Of a stretch of 18,745 bases of DNA, positions 5,692 through 13,522 are shown in pieces; within the stretch, counting starts at the first letter, position 1, and each line of letters starts with the position of its first letter. Source of the stretch: an uncultured Microbacterium sp. Lineage in GTDB: Bacteria; Actinomycetota; Actinomycetes; Actinomycetales; Microbacteriaceae. The stretch spans positions 1 to 18,745 of the forward strand of contig NZ_CALTTX010000051.1 in assembly GCF_943912325.1 (NCBI RefSeq). Reading direction: 5' to 3'. The position numbers and the translations under genes are program-made. Below the pieces are notes generated by a model, which made no database searches, was not told the DNA's origin, and saw nothing but the letters and a program-made list of their open reading frames with translations.

Positions 5692-8036
5692 CAGGCCACC
5701 GGCGGTACGGCCGGCGCCTCGAACTCGCCGACGGTCGGGCCGAAGGCCGCGGGTAGCGTGCCGCGGTGCAGGGCGGCGAGCTCCGACAGGGGCACGGTGA
5801 ACAGGTCTTGCACCTCGAGCGTGTTCTCGCCGACGGGTGCCTGGTCGGTCACGCCGATGCGCAGCACGGGGTAGTCGCGGCCGTCGCACAGTCCGCGGAA
5901 CTTGACGTCGTCTTCGCGGGGAACCGAGACGATGACACGGCCGGTCGTTTCGCTGAAGAGCGCCGCCGAAGCATCCACTCCATCGCGCTCCTGCAGTTCC
6001 GACAGCCAGACGCGCGCGCCGATGCCGAAGCGCAGCACGCCCTCGGCGAGAGCCTGCGCGATGCCGCCGCCCGACACGTCGTGCGCGCTCGAGACGAGGC
6101 CCTGCTGGCCAGCCGCGTGCAGCAGCTCGGCGAGGCGCCGCTCGGCCGCGAGGTTGACCTTGGGGGGACGCCCGCCGAGGTGGTCGTGCACGACGCCCGC
6201 CCACTCCGACCCCGACAGCTCGGTCGCCGTGACGCCGAGCAGGTAGAGGTTTTCGCCCGCATCCTGCCAGCCCGACGGAATGCGCCGCGCGACATCGTCG
6301 ATGATCCCGAGCACGCCCACGACGGGCGTCGGGTAGATCGGGCGGTCGCCCGTCTGGTTGTAGAAGCTGACGTTGCCGCCGGTGACGGGGATGCCGAGCT
6401 CGCGGCATCCCTCGGCCAATCCATCGACCGCGCGGCCGAACTGCCACATCACTTCGGGGTTCTCGGGGCTGCCGAAGTTGAGGCAGTCGGTCACCGCCGC
6501 CGGCACGGCACCCGTCACGGCGACGTTGCGGTACGCCTCGGCGAGGGCGTGCTGTGCGCCCGCGTAGGGGTCGAGCTGGCAGAAGCGCGAGTCGCAGTCG
6601 GTCGCGATCGCGAAGCCGAGGCCCGAGGACTCGTCGACGCGGATCATGCCGGCGTCATCCGGGAAGCTCAGGGCCGTGTTTCCGCCGACGAAGTAGTCGT
6701 ACTGGTTGGTGACCCAGCTCTTGTCGGCGAGGTTCGGGCTCGAGATGACCGCCGCGAACTGCTCGCGGAGCGTCTCGGGATCGGTCGCGCGGGGCAGCGC
6801 GCTCGCGGTGTCTTCTTGCAGCGCGTCGATCCAGGCGGGGTAGGCGACGGGGCGCTCGTAGACGGGGCCGTCAACCGCGACCGTCGAGGGGTCGACGTCG
6901 ACGATGCGCTCGCCGTGCCAGTCGATCGTGAGGCGGCCGTCGCCGGTGACCTCACCGAGCACGCTCGTCTCGACGTCCCACTTCGCCGTCACGGCGAGGA
7001 ACGCGTCGAGCTTGTCGGGCGCGACGACCGCCATCATGCGCTCTTGCGACTCGCTCATGAGGATCTCTTCGGGCGTCAGCGTCGGGTCGCGCAGCAGCAC
7101 GTCGTCGAGCGCGACGCTCATGCCGGAGTTGCCGTTGGCCGCGAGCTCGCTCGTCGCGCACGAGATCCCCGCGGCGCCGAGGTCTTGGATCGCCTCGACG
7201 AGGTCGCCCTGGTACAGCTCGAGGCAGCACTCGATGAGCACCTTCTCGGCGAACGGGTCGCCGACCTGCACGGCGGGGCGCTTGGTCGGGCCGGTCGAAT
7301 CGAACGAGTCGGAGGCGAGAATGGATGCTCCACCGATGCCGTCGCCGCCCGTGCGGGCCCCGAACAGCACGATCTTGTTGCCGACGCCCGACGCGTTGGC
7401 GAGCTTGAGGTCTTCGTGGCGCAGCACGCCGACGGCGAGTGCGTTGACGAGGGGGTTGCCCTGGTAGACCGCGTCGAAGACGGTCTCGCCGCCGATGTTG
7501 GGAAGGCCGAGGCAGTTGCCGTAGAACGAGATGCCGCTCACCACGCCGTGGACGACGCGGGCGGTGTCGGGGTTGTCGATCGCGCCGAAGCGCAGCTGGT
7601 CCATGACCGCGACGGGGCGCGCGCCCATCGAGATGATGTCGCGCACGATGCCGCCGACGCCCGTCGCCGCGCCCTGGAAGGGCTCGATGTAGCTCGGGTG
7701 GTTGTGCGACTCGACCTTGAACGTCACGGCCCAGCCCTCGCCGACGTCGACGACGCCGGCGTTCTGGCCCATGCCGACCATCATGCGTTCGCGCTGCTCG
7801 TCGGTCGTCGCGCCGAAGCGCCGCAGGTAGATCTTGCTCGACTTGTAGGAGCAGTGCTCCGACCACATCACCGAGTACATCGCGAGCTCAGAGCTCGTGG
7901 GGCGCCGACCGAGGATCGCCTTGATCTGCTCGTATTCCTCGGGCTTGAGGCCGAGCGCCGCGTACGGCTGCTCTTTGTCGGGCGTCGCGGTAGCGTTCTC
8001 GACGGTATCGACGGCGGGCTTGGTGGGGGTGCTCAC
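5691..8036 (-). CDS. purL: Phosphoribosylformylglycinamidine synthase subunit PurL
   Basis: PurL makes the fourth step of de novo purine synthesis: FGAR plus glutamine-derived ammonia and ATP give FGAM. It works in the cytosol with PurS and the glutaminase PurQ. The protein is 781 residues, normal for the short bacterial PurL type. It shows the hallmark SEHCSYKSSK with catalytic His61, GVGGIVRDI, QDLGAAGISCATSELA, MSESQERM and SAHDVSGGGIAQALAEG in the expected order over two AIR-synthase-like halves. The GTG start (8034-8036) has a GGAG site 7 nt upstream. purS and purQ are not adjacent; an MFS pump gene lies 39 nt upstream on the same strand. Confidence 0.97.
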   Translation of the reverse strand: MSTPTKPAVDTVENATATPDKEQPYAALGLKPEEYEQIKAILGRRPTSSELAMYSVMWSEHCSYKSSKIYLRRFGATTDEQRERMMVGMGQNAGVVDVGEGWAVTFKVESHNHPSYIEPFQGAATGVGGIVRDIISMGARPVAVMDQLRFGAIDNPDTARVVHGVVSGISFYGNCLGLPNIGGETVFDAVYQGNPLVNALAVGVLRHEDLKLANASGVGNKIVLFGARTGGDGIGGASILASDSFDSTGPTKRPAVQVGDPFAEKVLIECCLELYQGDLVEAIQDLGAAGISCATSELAANGNSGMSVALDDVLLRDPTLTPEEILMSESQERMMAVVAPDKLDAFLAVTAKWDVETSVLGEVTGDGRLTIDWHGERIVDVDPSTVAVDGPVYERPVAYPAWIDALQEDTASALPRATDPETLREQFAAVISSPNLADKSWVTNQYDYFVGGNTALSFPDDAGMIRVDESSGLGFAIATDCDSRFCQLDPYAGAQHALAEAYRNVAVTGAVPAAVTDCLNFGSPENPEVMWQFGRAVDGLAEGCRELGIPVTGGNVSFYNQTGDRPIYPTPVVGVLGIIDDVARRIPSGWQDAGENLYLLGVTATELSGSEWAGVVHDHLGGRPPKVNLAAERRLAELLHAAGQQGLVSSAHDVSGGGIAQALAEGVLRFGIGARVWLSELQERDGVDASAALFSETTGRVIVSVPREDDVKFRGLCDGRDYPVLRIGVTDQAPVGENTLEVQDLFTVPLSELAALHRGTLPAAFGPTVGEFEAPAVPPVA

Positions 8037-8075
8037 GCAGGGGCTCCAGACGATCGGATGCCGGACCGGCCCAGT

Positions 8076-9524
8076 CTACCGGGGGCGTGCGTCGGGGGTC
8101 GGACTCGCAGCGGGCGCAAGGTCGGCGCGGACGCGCGGCATCGCGAGGCCCGCGACGACGATCATGACGACCGTGATCAGCACGCCCACCAGCACAGCCG
8201 TGCCGGCCTGGGCGGCGCCCGCGGCTTCGTCGGCCGGGCGTCCCGCGAGGGCCGTCGTCGAGACGGCTCCATAGATCGCGGCGCCGACGGCGCTGCCGAT
8301 CGAGCGCGAGAACATGTTGACGCCCGTGACGACGCCGCGTTGCGACCACTCGACGCTCGACTGCGCCGCAATGAGGCTCGGCGTGGCGATCAGCCCGAAA
8401 CCGAATCCCACGACCATGCCCCCGACCGCGGTGACGATGACGTTCGGGTGAGGGCCCGAGATCACGAGCCCGACCATGCCGACGAGCGAGATCGCCGAGC
8501 CGATCAGCACGGTCGGCTTGAACCCGAGAGGCAGGTAGAAAACACGTCCTGAAATGGATGCTGCAATCGGCCATCCGATCGTCAGCGCCGCGACCGCGAT
8601 GCCGGCGACGAGCGGCGAGGCGCCCGCCCCGAACTGCAAGTACGAGGGGAGGAAGCTGGTCAACCCGATCAACGCCGCACCGATGCTGAGCGAGATGAGG
8701 CTTGTCGACCAGATGAGCCTGCGACCGAGCAGCGGGAGCGGCAGTATCGGCTCGGCGGCATACCGCTCGACGATGACGAACGCGACGAGCAGCACCGCCG
8801 CCGTGCCGAACACCACGGCCGACGGGATCGACAGCCACGGCCACGACACCCCGCCCTCGAGCACGCCGAGGATCGCGAGTGCCGAGCCGGCCGTGACGAG
8901 CACGGCTCCCGCGTAGTCGATGCGGTGTCGCTTCTGCTCCCGGTCGCGGAGCTCTGACTCGTCGAACTTGCGGATGAACAGCCACGCGGCGAATAGGCAC
9001 AGCGGAACGTTGATGAAGAAGATCCACCGCCAGGCATCCAATTGCGCGAAAACTCCACCGAGGAGCGGCCCGACGACGCTCGAAACGGCCCACACCGATG
9101 CCAGGTATCCCTGCGTTTTCGCCCGCTCGGCGACCGTATAGATGTCGCCCGCGATCGTGATCGCGAGCGGCTGGACCGCCCCCGCGCCGAGCCCCTGCAC
9201 GACACGGAACGCGATGAGTGCCGGCATGCTCCACGCGAATCCGCACAGGATCGAACCGAGCAGGAACAGTCCGATTCCGAGCAGCATGAGCGGCTTGCGG
9301 CCGAACGTGTCAGCGAGCTTCGAGTAGACCGGAACCGAGACGGCCTGCGCCAGCAGATAGGCCGAGAACAACCAGGGGAACTGGCTGTAACCGCCGAGGT
9401 CGCGGGCGACGGTCGACACCGCGGTGGCCAGCACGGTCACATCGATCGCGACGAGTCCCGTCGAGACCATGAGGGCGAGCAGGATCGGTCCGCGCTCCGA
9501 GCGCAGTCCCACGTCTAGCGTCAC
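8076..9524 (-). CDS. MFS transporter, DHA2-type drug/proton antiporter
   Basis: This 482-residue polytopic protein fits the 14-helix DHA2 branch of the major facilitator superfamily, exporters driven by the proton gradient. Helix 1 carries the usual motif D1-like STGLVAIDVTVLATAVSTVARDL. The helix 2-3 loop has motif A (YSKLADTFGRKPLML), helix 4 has RVVQGLGAGAV and helix 5 has the antiporter motif C-like VVGPLLGGVFAQ with WRWIFFINVPL after it. The start is GTG at 9522-9524. The gene ends 39 nt before purL on the same strand, so read-through into purL is possible. The substrate is unknown; multidrug export is the usual family annotation. Confidence 0.93.
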   Translation of the reverse strand: MTLDVGLRSERGPILLALMVSTGLVAIDVTVLATAVSTVARDLGGYSQFPWLFSAYLLAQAVSVPVYSKLADTFGRKPLMLLGIGLFLLGSILCGFAWSMPALIAFRVVQGLGAGAVQPLAITIAGDIYTVAERAKTQGYLASVWAVSSVVGPLLGGVFAQLDAWRWIFFINVPLCLFAAWLFIRKFDESELRDREQKRHRIDYAGAVLVTAGSALAILGVLEGGVSWPWLSIPSAVVFGTAAVLLVAFVIVERYAAEPILPLPLLGRRLIWSTSLISLSIGAALIGLTSFLPSYLQFGAGASPLVAGIAVAALTIGWPIAASISGRVFYLPLGFKPTVLIGSAISLVGMVGLVISGPHPNVIVTAVGGMVVGFGFGLIATPSLIAAQSSVEWSQRGVVTGVNMFSRSIGSAVGAAIYGAVSTTALAGRPADEAAGAAQAGTAVLVGVLITVVMIVVAGLAMPRVRADLAPAASPTPDARPR

Positions 9525-9654
9525 GGCTGCTCCGGTCGGTGAGGGGATGGATGCCGCGGGGGATGCCGGGACTCTCGGATCAACGTAGCCTGCGGCGATT
9601 CATTCCCGGCGCCGTCGAGGAGTGCGAGGGCGGAGGACCGCGCCGGTCGGCTCG

Positions 9655-9686
9655 CCTCAGCCGATCAGCTCCTCAGCCGATCAGCT
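9655..9686. repeat. 16-bp tandem duplication across a stop codon
   Basis: CCTCAGCCGATCAGCT is repeated perfectly at 9655-9670 and 9671-9686. The second copy contains the stop codon and last codons of the minus-strand gene that ends at 9673. The first copy lies just downstream, so the duplication did not change the protein. Confidence 0.85.
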
Positions 9687-10653
9687 GGGCGAGCGTGCGG
9701 GGCTCGGGCAGGAGCAGGTCGGCGACACTGACGAACGTGTCGCCGTGCAATTGCGACAGCGGCACGGCCCGCGCGCGCGGCCAGCCGTCGGTCAACCCAC
9801 ACGCCGCCTCGGCGATGATGGCGTTGCCGTCATGGATGCCGAGCACGACGAAGGTGTGCCCGAGGCCGCCGCGCGACTCGGATGCGACCGAATAGGCCGA
9901 CGGCGTGGAGCTGGTCGAGCGTCCCAGTACCGCGGCCATGTTGGTGGCCTCCTGGCCGCCGTTGGCGAAGACGTAACGGTCGAAGCTCGTGTAGACGTTC
10001 ATGAAATAGGTCACGAAGCCGACGCAGTTGTCGAGCTTGTCGACGACGCGGCCGTAGCCGCAATCGCCGGGTCCCGAGCCGTCGGGATACAGCGTGTCGA
10101 GCACCAGCTCGCCCTTGCGGATCGAGCCCGACGTGGGCGTGCTGACGTAGTCGGCGATGACCGCTTGCGCCTGATCGAGCGTGAGGCCGCCGTCTTGCAG
10201 CAGCGGTGTCGTCGTGGCTGCCGTCGACGACGAGAGCGCCGAGCGGCGGCCGGTCGACACGACCTCGGCCGAGTAGCTGCCGCGCTGCAGGTCGACGGAC
10301 GAGACGCTCGTCGGTCCGGCATAGACCTGCGCCTCGACCGCGGCGATGCTCTCGACCGTGACAGGGGCGGCCTGCGCGGTGCTGGGGCCGCCGCCGCCGC
10401 TGACCCAGGCGGCCTGCGCGGGCAGGGTCATGCCCACCGTCAGAATCCCGACCATTCCGGCGGCGAAAATCGAGAACGCGCGCACGGCCTTGCCTCGCGC
10501 GGTGGGCGCGGGGCGGGATGCCTGCGCGGGCCGGGCGGCGGGAGCGGCCGGTGTGGTCGACGTCTCGCGCGGGGCAACGAACGATGACTGTTCGCGCGTG
10601 ATCCGAAGAGATCGCCGGGTCGGCGGTGCGGCTGGCGAGTTCTCATCGGTCAC
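9673..10653 (-). CDS. Membrane-anchored/secreted protein with a Cys-His hydrolase-like domain
   Basis: From the GTG at 10651-10653 the protein has 326 residues. A Pro/Ala/Arg-rich N-terminus (1-55) is followed by a hydrophobic segment (about 57-82, SIFAAGMVGILTVGMTLPAQA) that looks like a signal anchor with a possible AQA cleavage site. A Ser/Thr-rich linker leads to a globular C-terminal domain. That domain contains KLDNCVGFVTYF (Cys about 210) and GGLGHTFVVLGIHDGNAIIAEAACG (His about 266), the order and spacing of a Cys/His papain-fold enzyme such as NlpC/P60 or CHAP. This suggests a cell-wall peptidase or amidase, by inference only. An ATG at 10728 would add 25 less convincing residues. 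Confidence 0.65.
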   Translation of the reverse strand: MTDENSPAAPPTRRSLRITREQSSFVAPRETSTTPAAPAARPAQASRPAPTARGKAVRAFSIFAAGMVGILTVGMTLPAQAAWVSGGGGPSTAQAAPVTVESIAAVEAQVYAGPTSVSSVDLQRGSYSAEVVSTGRRSALSSSTAATTTPLLQDGGLTLDQAQAVIADYVSTPTSGSIRKGELVLDTLYPDGSGPGDCGYGRVVDKLDNCVGFVTYFMNVYTSFDRYVFANGGQEATNMAAVLGRSTSSTPSAYSVASESRGGLGHTFVVLGIHDGNAIIAEAACGLTDGWPRARAVPLSQLHGDTFVSVADLLLPEPRTLAQLIG

Positions 10654-10823
10654 GGCGAAGGCGGTCCTGTCACATTGGTGCGGCGGAGCAACAGTCGCGT
10701 TCGGGTCGGCGGGCGCTCCACCTCTCATTGAAAGCCTCTGATGACCGCCGCGACGAACGATCGGCGCGATTCACGGCAAGCGCATCAGAATGCGGCGAGT
10801 CCACCTGGCCTCACGGCACGGCC

Positions 10824-11264
10824 TCACACCACGGGCGCGCGCTTCACCCGGCGGTCGAGGATCAAGACCGCGATGACGCCGAGTGCGACGGTGAGAAGCA
10901 GGTAGGCGCTGAGTGCGAAGGGTGAGGATGCCGTCGCCGCGGCGATCGCGGTCGCGATGAGCGGCGCCGGTCCGCCGCCGATGATGCCGCCGAGGTTGAA
11001 GCTCAGCGAGCTACCCGAGTAGCGCACGTCGGCGGGGAAGAGCGACGTGATGATCGACGCCTCGGTCGCGAACATCAGGGCGTACGGCAGCAATGAGATG
11101 AGGATCATCCCGCCGGCGATGACCGGGTTACCGCTCGCGATCGCGACGAAGTAGAGCGCCCAGATGACCGCCATCCCCGCGGCGCCGATGAGGTACACCT
11201 TGCGGGCACCCCAGCGGTCGCCGAGGCCCCCCGCGAACGGCGTGATGAGCGCCGAGAGCAAGAA
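10824..11264 (-). pseudogene. 3' remnant of an MFS transporter (N-terminal half missing)
   Basis: The frame encodes the C-terminal part of a major facilitator protein. It begins near LLSALITPFAGGLGDRWGARK (a motif A repeat at the helix 8-9 loop) and continues through about four helices to a basic tail (DRRVKRAPVV). The ATEASIITSLFPADVRYSGSSLSFNLGG stretch resembles the metabolite:H+ symporter (MHS) branch. The N-terminal half is absent. Beyond about 11260 the frame stays open only because it runs antisense to the MOSC gene, and that part is not MFS-like. The breakpoint is placed at 11255-11268 by eye. A real transporter would need about 430 residues, so this is nonfunctional. Confidence 0.78.
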
Positions 11265-11591
11265 GTGATCGACAGCGTCGCCGACTATCTGGGCGTACCG
11301 ATCGACGGCGCGGAACTCCGTCGCAACGTGGTGACGCGCGGCGTGCCGCTGAACGACCTCGTCGGTGAGGTGTTCAGGATCGGTGGATGCCTCGTGTATG
11401 GCGGCCGCCTCAACGTGCCGTGTCGCTATCTCGAGCGCCTGATCGACAAAGACGTCTTCGAGCCGCTGCTCGGTCAATCGGGGCTCAACTGCCAGATTCT
11501 CGAGGGTGGCGAGATCGGCGCGGGCGACGTGATTCACGAAGCGACGGCCGAGGAGCGGATGCGTGTCGCGGAACGGATCGTCTCGTCGTGA
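11265..11591 (+). CDS. MOSC domain protein, N-terminally truncated
   Basis: MOSC domains handle or sense molybdenum-cofactor sulfur and appear in molybdoenzymes and cofactor sulfurases. The 108-residue frame shows the C-terminal MOSC signature: RRNVVTRGVPLNDLVG, then FRIGGCLVYGGRLNVPCRYLERL with the conserved Cys, and ILEGGEIGAGDVI. Complete members are about 150-200 residues, so the N-terminal third is missing. In-frame codons just upstream (GAA GTG ATC) still look MOSC-like, so the GTG at 11265 is only the first usable start and has no clear ribosome site. It abuts the truncated MFS gene head to head. Its TGA overlaps the reductase GTG (GTGA). It is probably a pseudogene or a shortened protein. 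Confidence 0.78.
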   Translation: MIDSVADYLGVPIDGAELRRNVVTRGVPLNDLVGEVFRIGGCLVYGGRLNVPCRYLERLIDKDVFEPLLGQSGLNCQILEGGEIGAGDVIHEATAEERMRVAERIVSS

Positions 11592-12529
11592 GCATCCGTC
11601 TGCTCATGGCTGCCCGGGTCATCGCCGAGGAATGGCCGGCCCCGGGCGTGCGCGGGCTCGAGTTCGCTCCGGTTCATCGCGAGAGCTTTCCGCCGTTCGT
11701 GCCCGGCGATCACATCCAGATCCAGCACGACAACGGCACGCGGCGTGACTATTCGCTCATCGGCCCGGCGGCCGATCCATCGACCTACAAGATTGCGATT
11801 CGGCGCGACGATGCCGGTCGTGGCGGGTCGATGCTCTTTCACGACGAGCTCGCCGTCGGTGACCTGGTGTTCGTGTCGTACCCGCAGGCAGGCATGCGCG
11901 TCGCCGACGATACGGGCCACCACCTGTTCATCGCCGGGGGCATCGGCGTGACGGCGATTCTGGGGTTGCTCGACGGCCTCGCGCCCGGCGCCACCGCCGA
12001 GGTGCACTACTGCGTCAAGACTCGCGCCGATGCCGCCTACCTGCCCGAGCTGCAGGCGAGCGGCGCGAGCGTCACGGTCTATGAGTCGCGGGCGGGGCAC
12101 CGCCTCGACGCGGCGCAGCTGCTCGCGGCGGTGCGGCCGGATACGACCGCCTACCACTGCGGGCCGACGTCGTTGATGGATGCCGTGAAGCTCGCCGCTG
12201 CCCATTGGCCCGCCGGCCGGGTGCGCAGCGAGAGCTTCGCCGGCGTCGCGAAAGCCGAATCGAGCCAGGGTGAGCCCTTCGATGCGTGGCTCGTGCTCTC
12301 GAAACGGGTCATCCACGTGCCCGAACACGAGACGCTGCTGCAGGCGATGCTGCGCGAAGACGTGCCGCTCGACCACTCGTGCGAGGGCGGCGCCTGCGGC
12401 AGTTGCGTCGTCGAGCTTGTCGAGGGCTCGGTCGAGCACCGCGACTTGTGCCTATCGGAGGACGAGCGCGCGGGCGCGATGACGGCGTGCGTCTCGCGCG
12501 GCAAGGGCGCGATCTCGATCCAGGCGTGA
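11588..12529 (+). CDS. PDR/VanB-type oxidoreductase (flavin, NAD and C-terminal 2Fe-2S)
   Basis: This 313-residue reductase passes electrons from NAD(P)H through flavin to a plant-type ferredoxin centre. It has a flavin-binding barrel with RRDYSLIG (52-59), a nucleotide-binding domain with FIAGGIGVTAILGLL (114-128) and YHCGP (189-193), and a C-terminal 2Fe-2S domain. The cluster ligands are Cys265, 270, 273 (CEGGACGSC) and Cys301 in MTACVS, the order found in phthalate dioxygenase reductase and VanB. The GTG start overlaps the MOSC stop by 4 nt. The partner is therefore probably a MOSC/molybdenum-type system or an oxygenase encoded elsewhere. The gene itself looks intact. Confidence 0.92.
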   Translation: MSIRLLMAARVIAEEWPAPGVRGLEFAPVHRESFPPFVPGDHIQIQHDNGTRRDYSLIGPAADPSTYKIAIRRDDAGRGGSMLFHDELAVGDLVFVSYPQAGMRVADDTGHHLFIAGGIGVTAILGLLDGLAPGATAEVHYCVKTRADAAYLPELQASGASVTVYESRAGHRLDAAQLLAAVRPDTTAYHCGPTSLMDAVKLAAAHWPAGRVRSESFAGVAKAESSQGEPFDAWLVLSKRVIHVPEHETLLQAMLREDVPLDHSCEGGACGSCVVELVEGSVEHRDLCLSEDERAGAMTACVSRGKGAISIQA

Positions 12530-12534
12530 GGCGC

Positions 12535-12690
12535 GCGGGAGCGCGGTGCTCAGCGGGCGCAGGAGCACGTTCGTCGCGGCAACGAGCGCTGCCCCACCCA
12601 CGCGGCGAGCAGGGCCAGACCGGCGCCGGCGAGGGCGCCTACCGCGGCCGCGCACCACAGCGCCTTCGTCACGGCCGTCGACGCGCTCTA
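12535..12690 (-). pseudogene. C-terminal remnant of an MgtC/SapB family membrane protein, frameshifted
   Basis: Reading the minus strand in two frames reconstructs a typical MgtC/SapB end. From about 12687 down to 12598 the frame reads STAVTKALWCAAAVG, then ALAGAGLALLAAW, with the LWC/AAVG/GAG pattern of that family. After a shift of one base in the G-rich tract at 12592-12599, the next frame reads GGAALVAATNVLLRPLSTAL to about 12535, with the NVLLRPL ending. A TAG lies just upstream of the first part and no earlier MgtC segment is visible. MgtC proteins are linked to magnesium limitation and acid survival. Here only about 50 residues remain, so it is dead. Confidence 0.55.
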
Positions 12691-12729
12691 CGCTCACGCG
12701 AGCCGCCGACCGGCTCTCGCCCCGGGCGC

Positions 12730-13440
12730 CTAACTGGGGTTCCCCCGAGGTTGTGTCGCTGCGCGCGTCGTGGCGGCATCGCCGAGCGGGTGCGGCGACC
12801 ACGCGTAGATGTGCGCGCTGGCCAAGGCAAGCCAGGTGAACTGCGCGATCACCGCGATCCAGATCAGCAGGATGCCGGTCGGGCTCGTCGAGAGCGCGAC
12901 GCCGCCCCCGAAGCCGATGAGGATGACGAGACCCAGGACGACACTGACGAGGGCTCGGCGACGTGCGCCGATGCTACGGCTCCACGCAGCGTGTGCGAAA
13001 GCCGCGGCCGCGATGGCAACGAAGCTGACGGCGCCGGACAGTAGATGCAGGATGCCGCTCACCGAGAACTCGCCGCCCGGCGACCCGGGTGGGAACCCTG
13101 CGACGGGGTCAGGTGGGAAGATCGCGCTTACGCCGAGCCCCGCTGCGTAGACCATGACGAGGGCGCCCATTGCGAGCCCACGGCCGTTGCGGACGGCGCG
13201 AAGAATTCCGACTGCCGCAGCGATAGCCATCAGCCCGGTCAGGATGAGGTTCGTTCGTTGCAGCCAGCCCAACTCTCCCAACGTGAGCAGTGACAGGGCA
13301 TGCTTCGTGAGGTCGAAGCCCGCACGGGTCACGGCAAGGGTCAGGCTCACAACGACGTAGAACGGACCTGCGACGACGCCCCATCCGAGAAGACTGCGTG
13401 TGATGGCCGCGTTGCGGTCGAGGTTCGGGTTTGCCGCCAT
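12730..13440 (-). CDS. DUF998 family membrane protein
   Basis: This 236-residue protein has about six membrane helices (roughly 15-40, 62-82, 90-110, 125-150, 162-185 and 190-212). It carries DUF998-like features: FDLTKHALSLLTLGELGWLQRTNLILTGL after helix 1 and IFPPDPVAGFPPG between helices 3 and 4. The family has no established biochemical role. The start is ATG at 13438-13440 with AGGAG 6-7 nt upstream. It is divergent from a TetR regulator 82 nt away, and such neighbours are commonly regulator and target, so the TetR protein probably represses this gene. Confidence 0.85.
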   Translation of the reverse strand: MAANPNLDRNAAITRSLLGWGVVAGPFYVVVSLTLAVTRAGFDLTKHALSLLTLGELGWLQRTNLILTGLMAIAAAVGILRAVRNGRGLAMGALVMVYAAGLGVSAIFPPDPVAGFPPGSPGGEFSVSGILHLLSGAVSFVAIAAAAFAHAAWSRSIGARRRALVSVVLGLVILIGFGGGVALSTSPTGILLIWIAVIAQFTWLALASAHIYAWSPHPLGDAATTRAATQPRGNPS

Positions 13441-13450
13441 GGATTCTCCT

Positions 13451-13482
13451 GCACTCGTGAGTGCATTAGTGCACTCCGGAGT
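13451..13482. promoter_or_regulatory. Nested palindromes, likely shared operator for TetR and DUF998 genes
   Basis: Three overlapping perfect palindromes share half-sites. GCACTC (13451-13456) pairs with GAGTGC (13459-13464). GAGTGCA (13459-13465) pairs with TGCACTC (13470-13476). ACTCCGGAGT occupies 13473-13482. The cluster fills the 82-bp divergent gap. A possible -10 (TAATCT, 13482-13487) for the TetR gene abuts it. Placement and symmetry are what a dimeric TetR repressor that controls itself and its neighbour would use. Confidence 0.68.
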
Positions 13483-13522
13483 AATCTAGCGGCAAACCGC
13501 GGACCGCGGGCAAGGAGCAATA

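Noticed and set aside
5766..8552. Long plus-strand open frame (928 codons) across purL
   Set aside because: It is antisense to PurL and part of the MFS gene. The protein is an Arg/Asp/Glu/Ala/Val-rich low-complexity product of GC bias, with no motifs, while the minus strand encodes clear PurL.
11276..11537. Extension of the MFS frame into the MOSC region
   Set aside because: The added residues are His/Arg/Glu-rich and unlike a transporter N-terminus. They come from reading the MOSC gene backwards.
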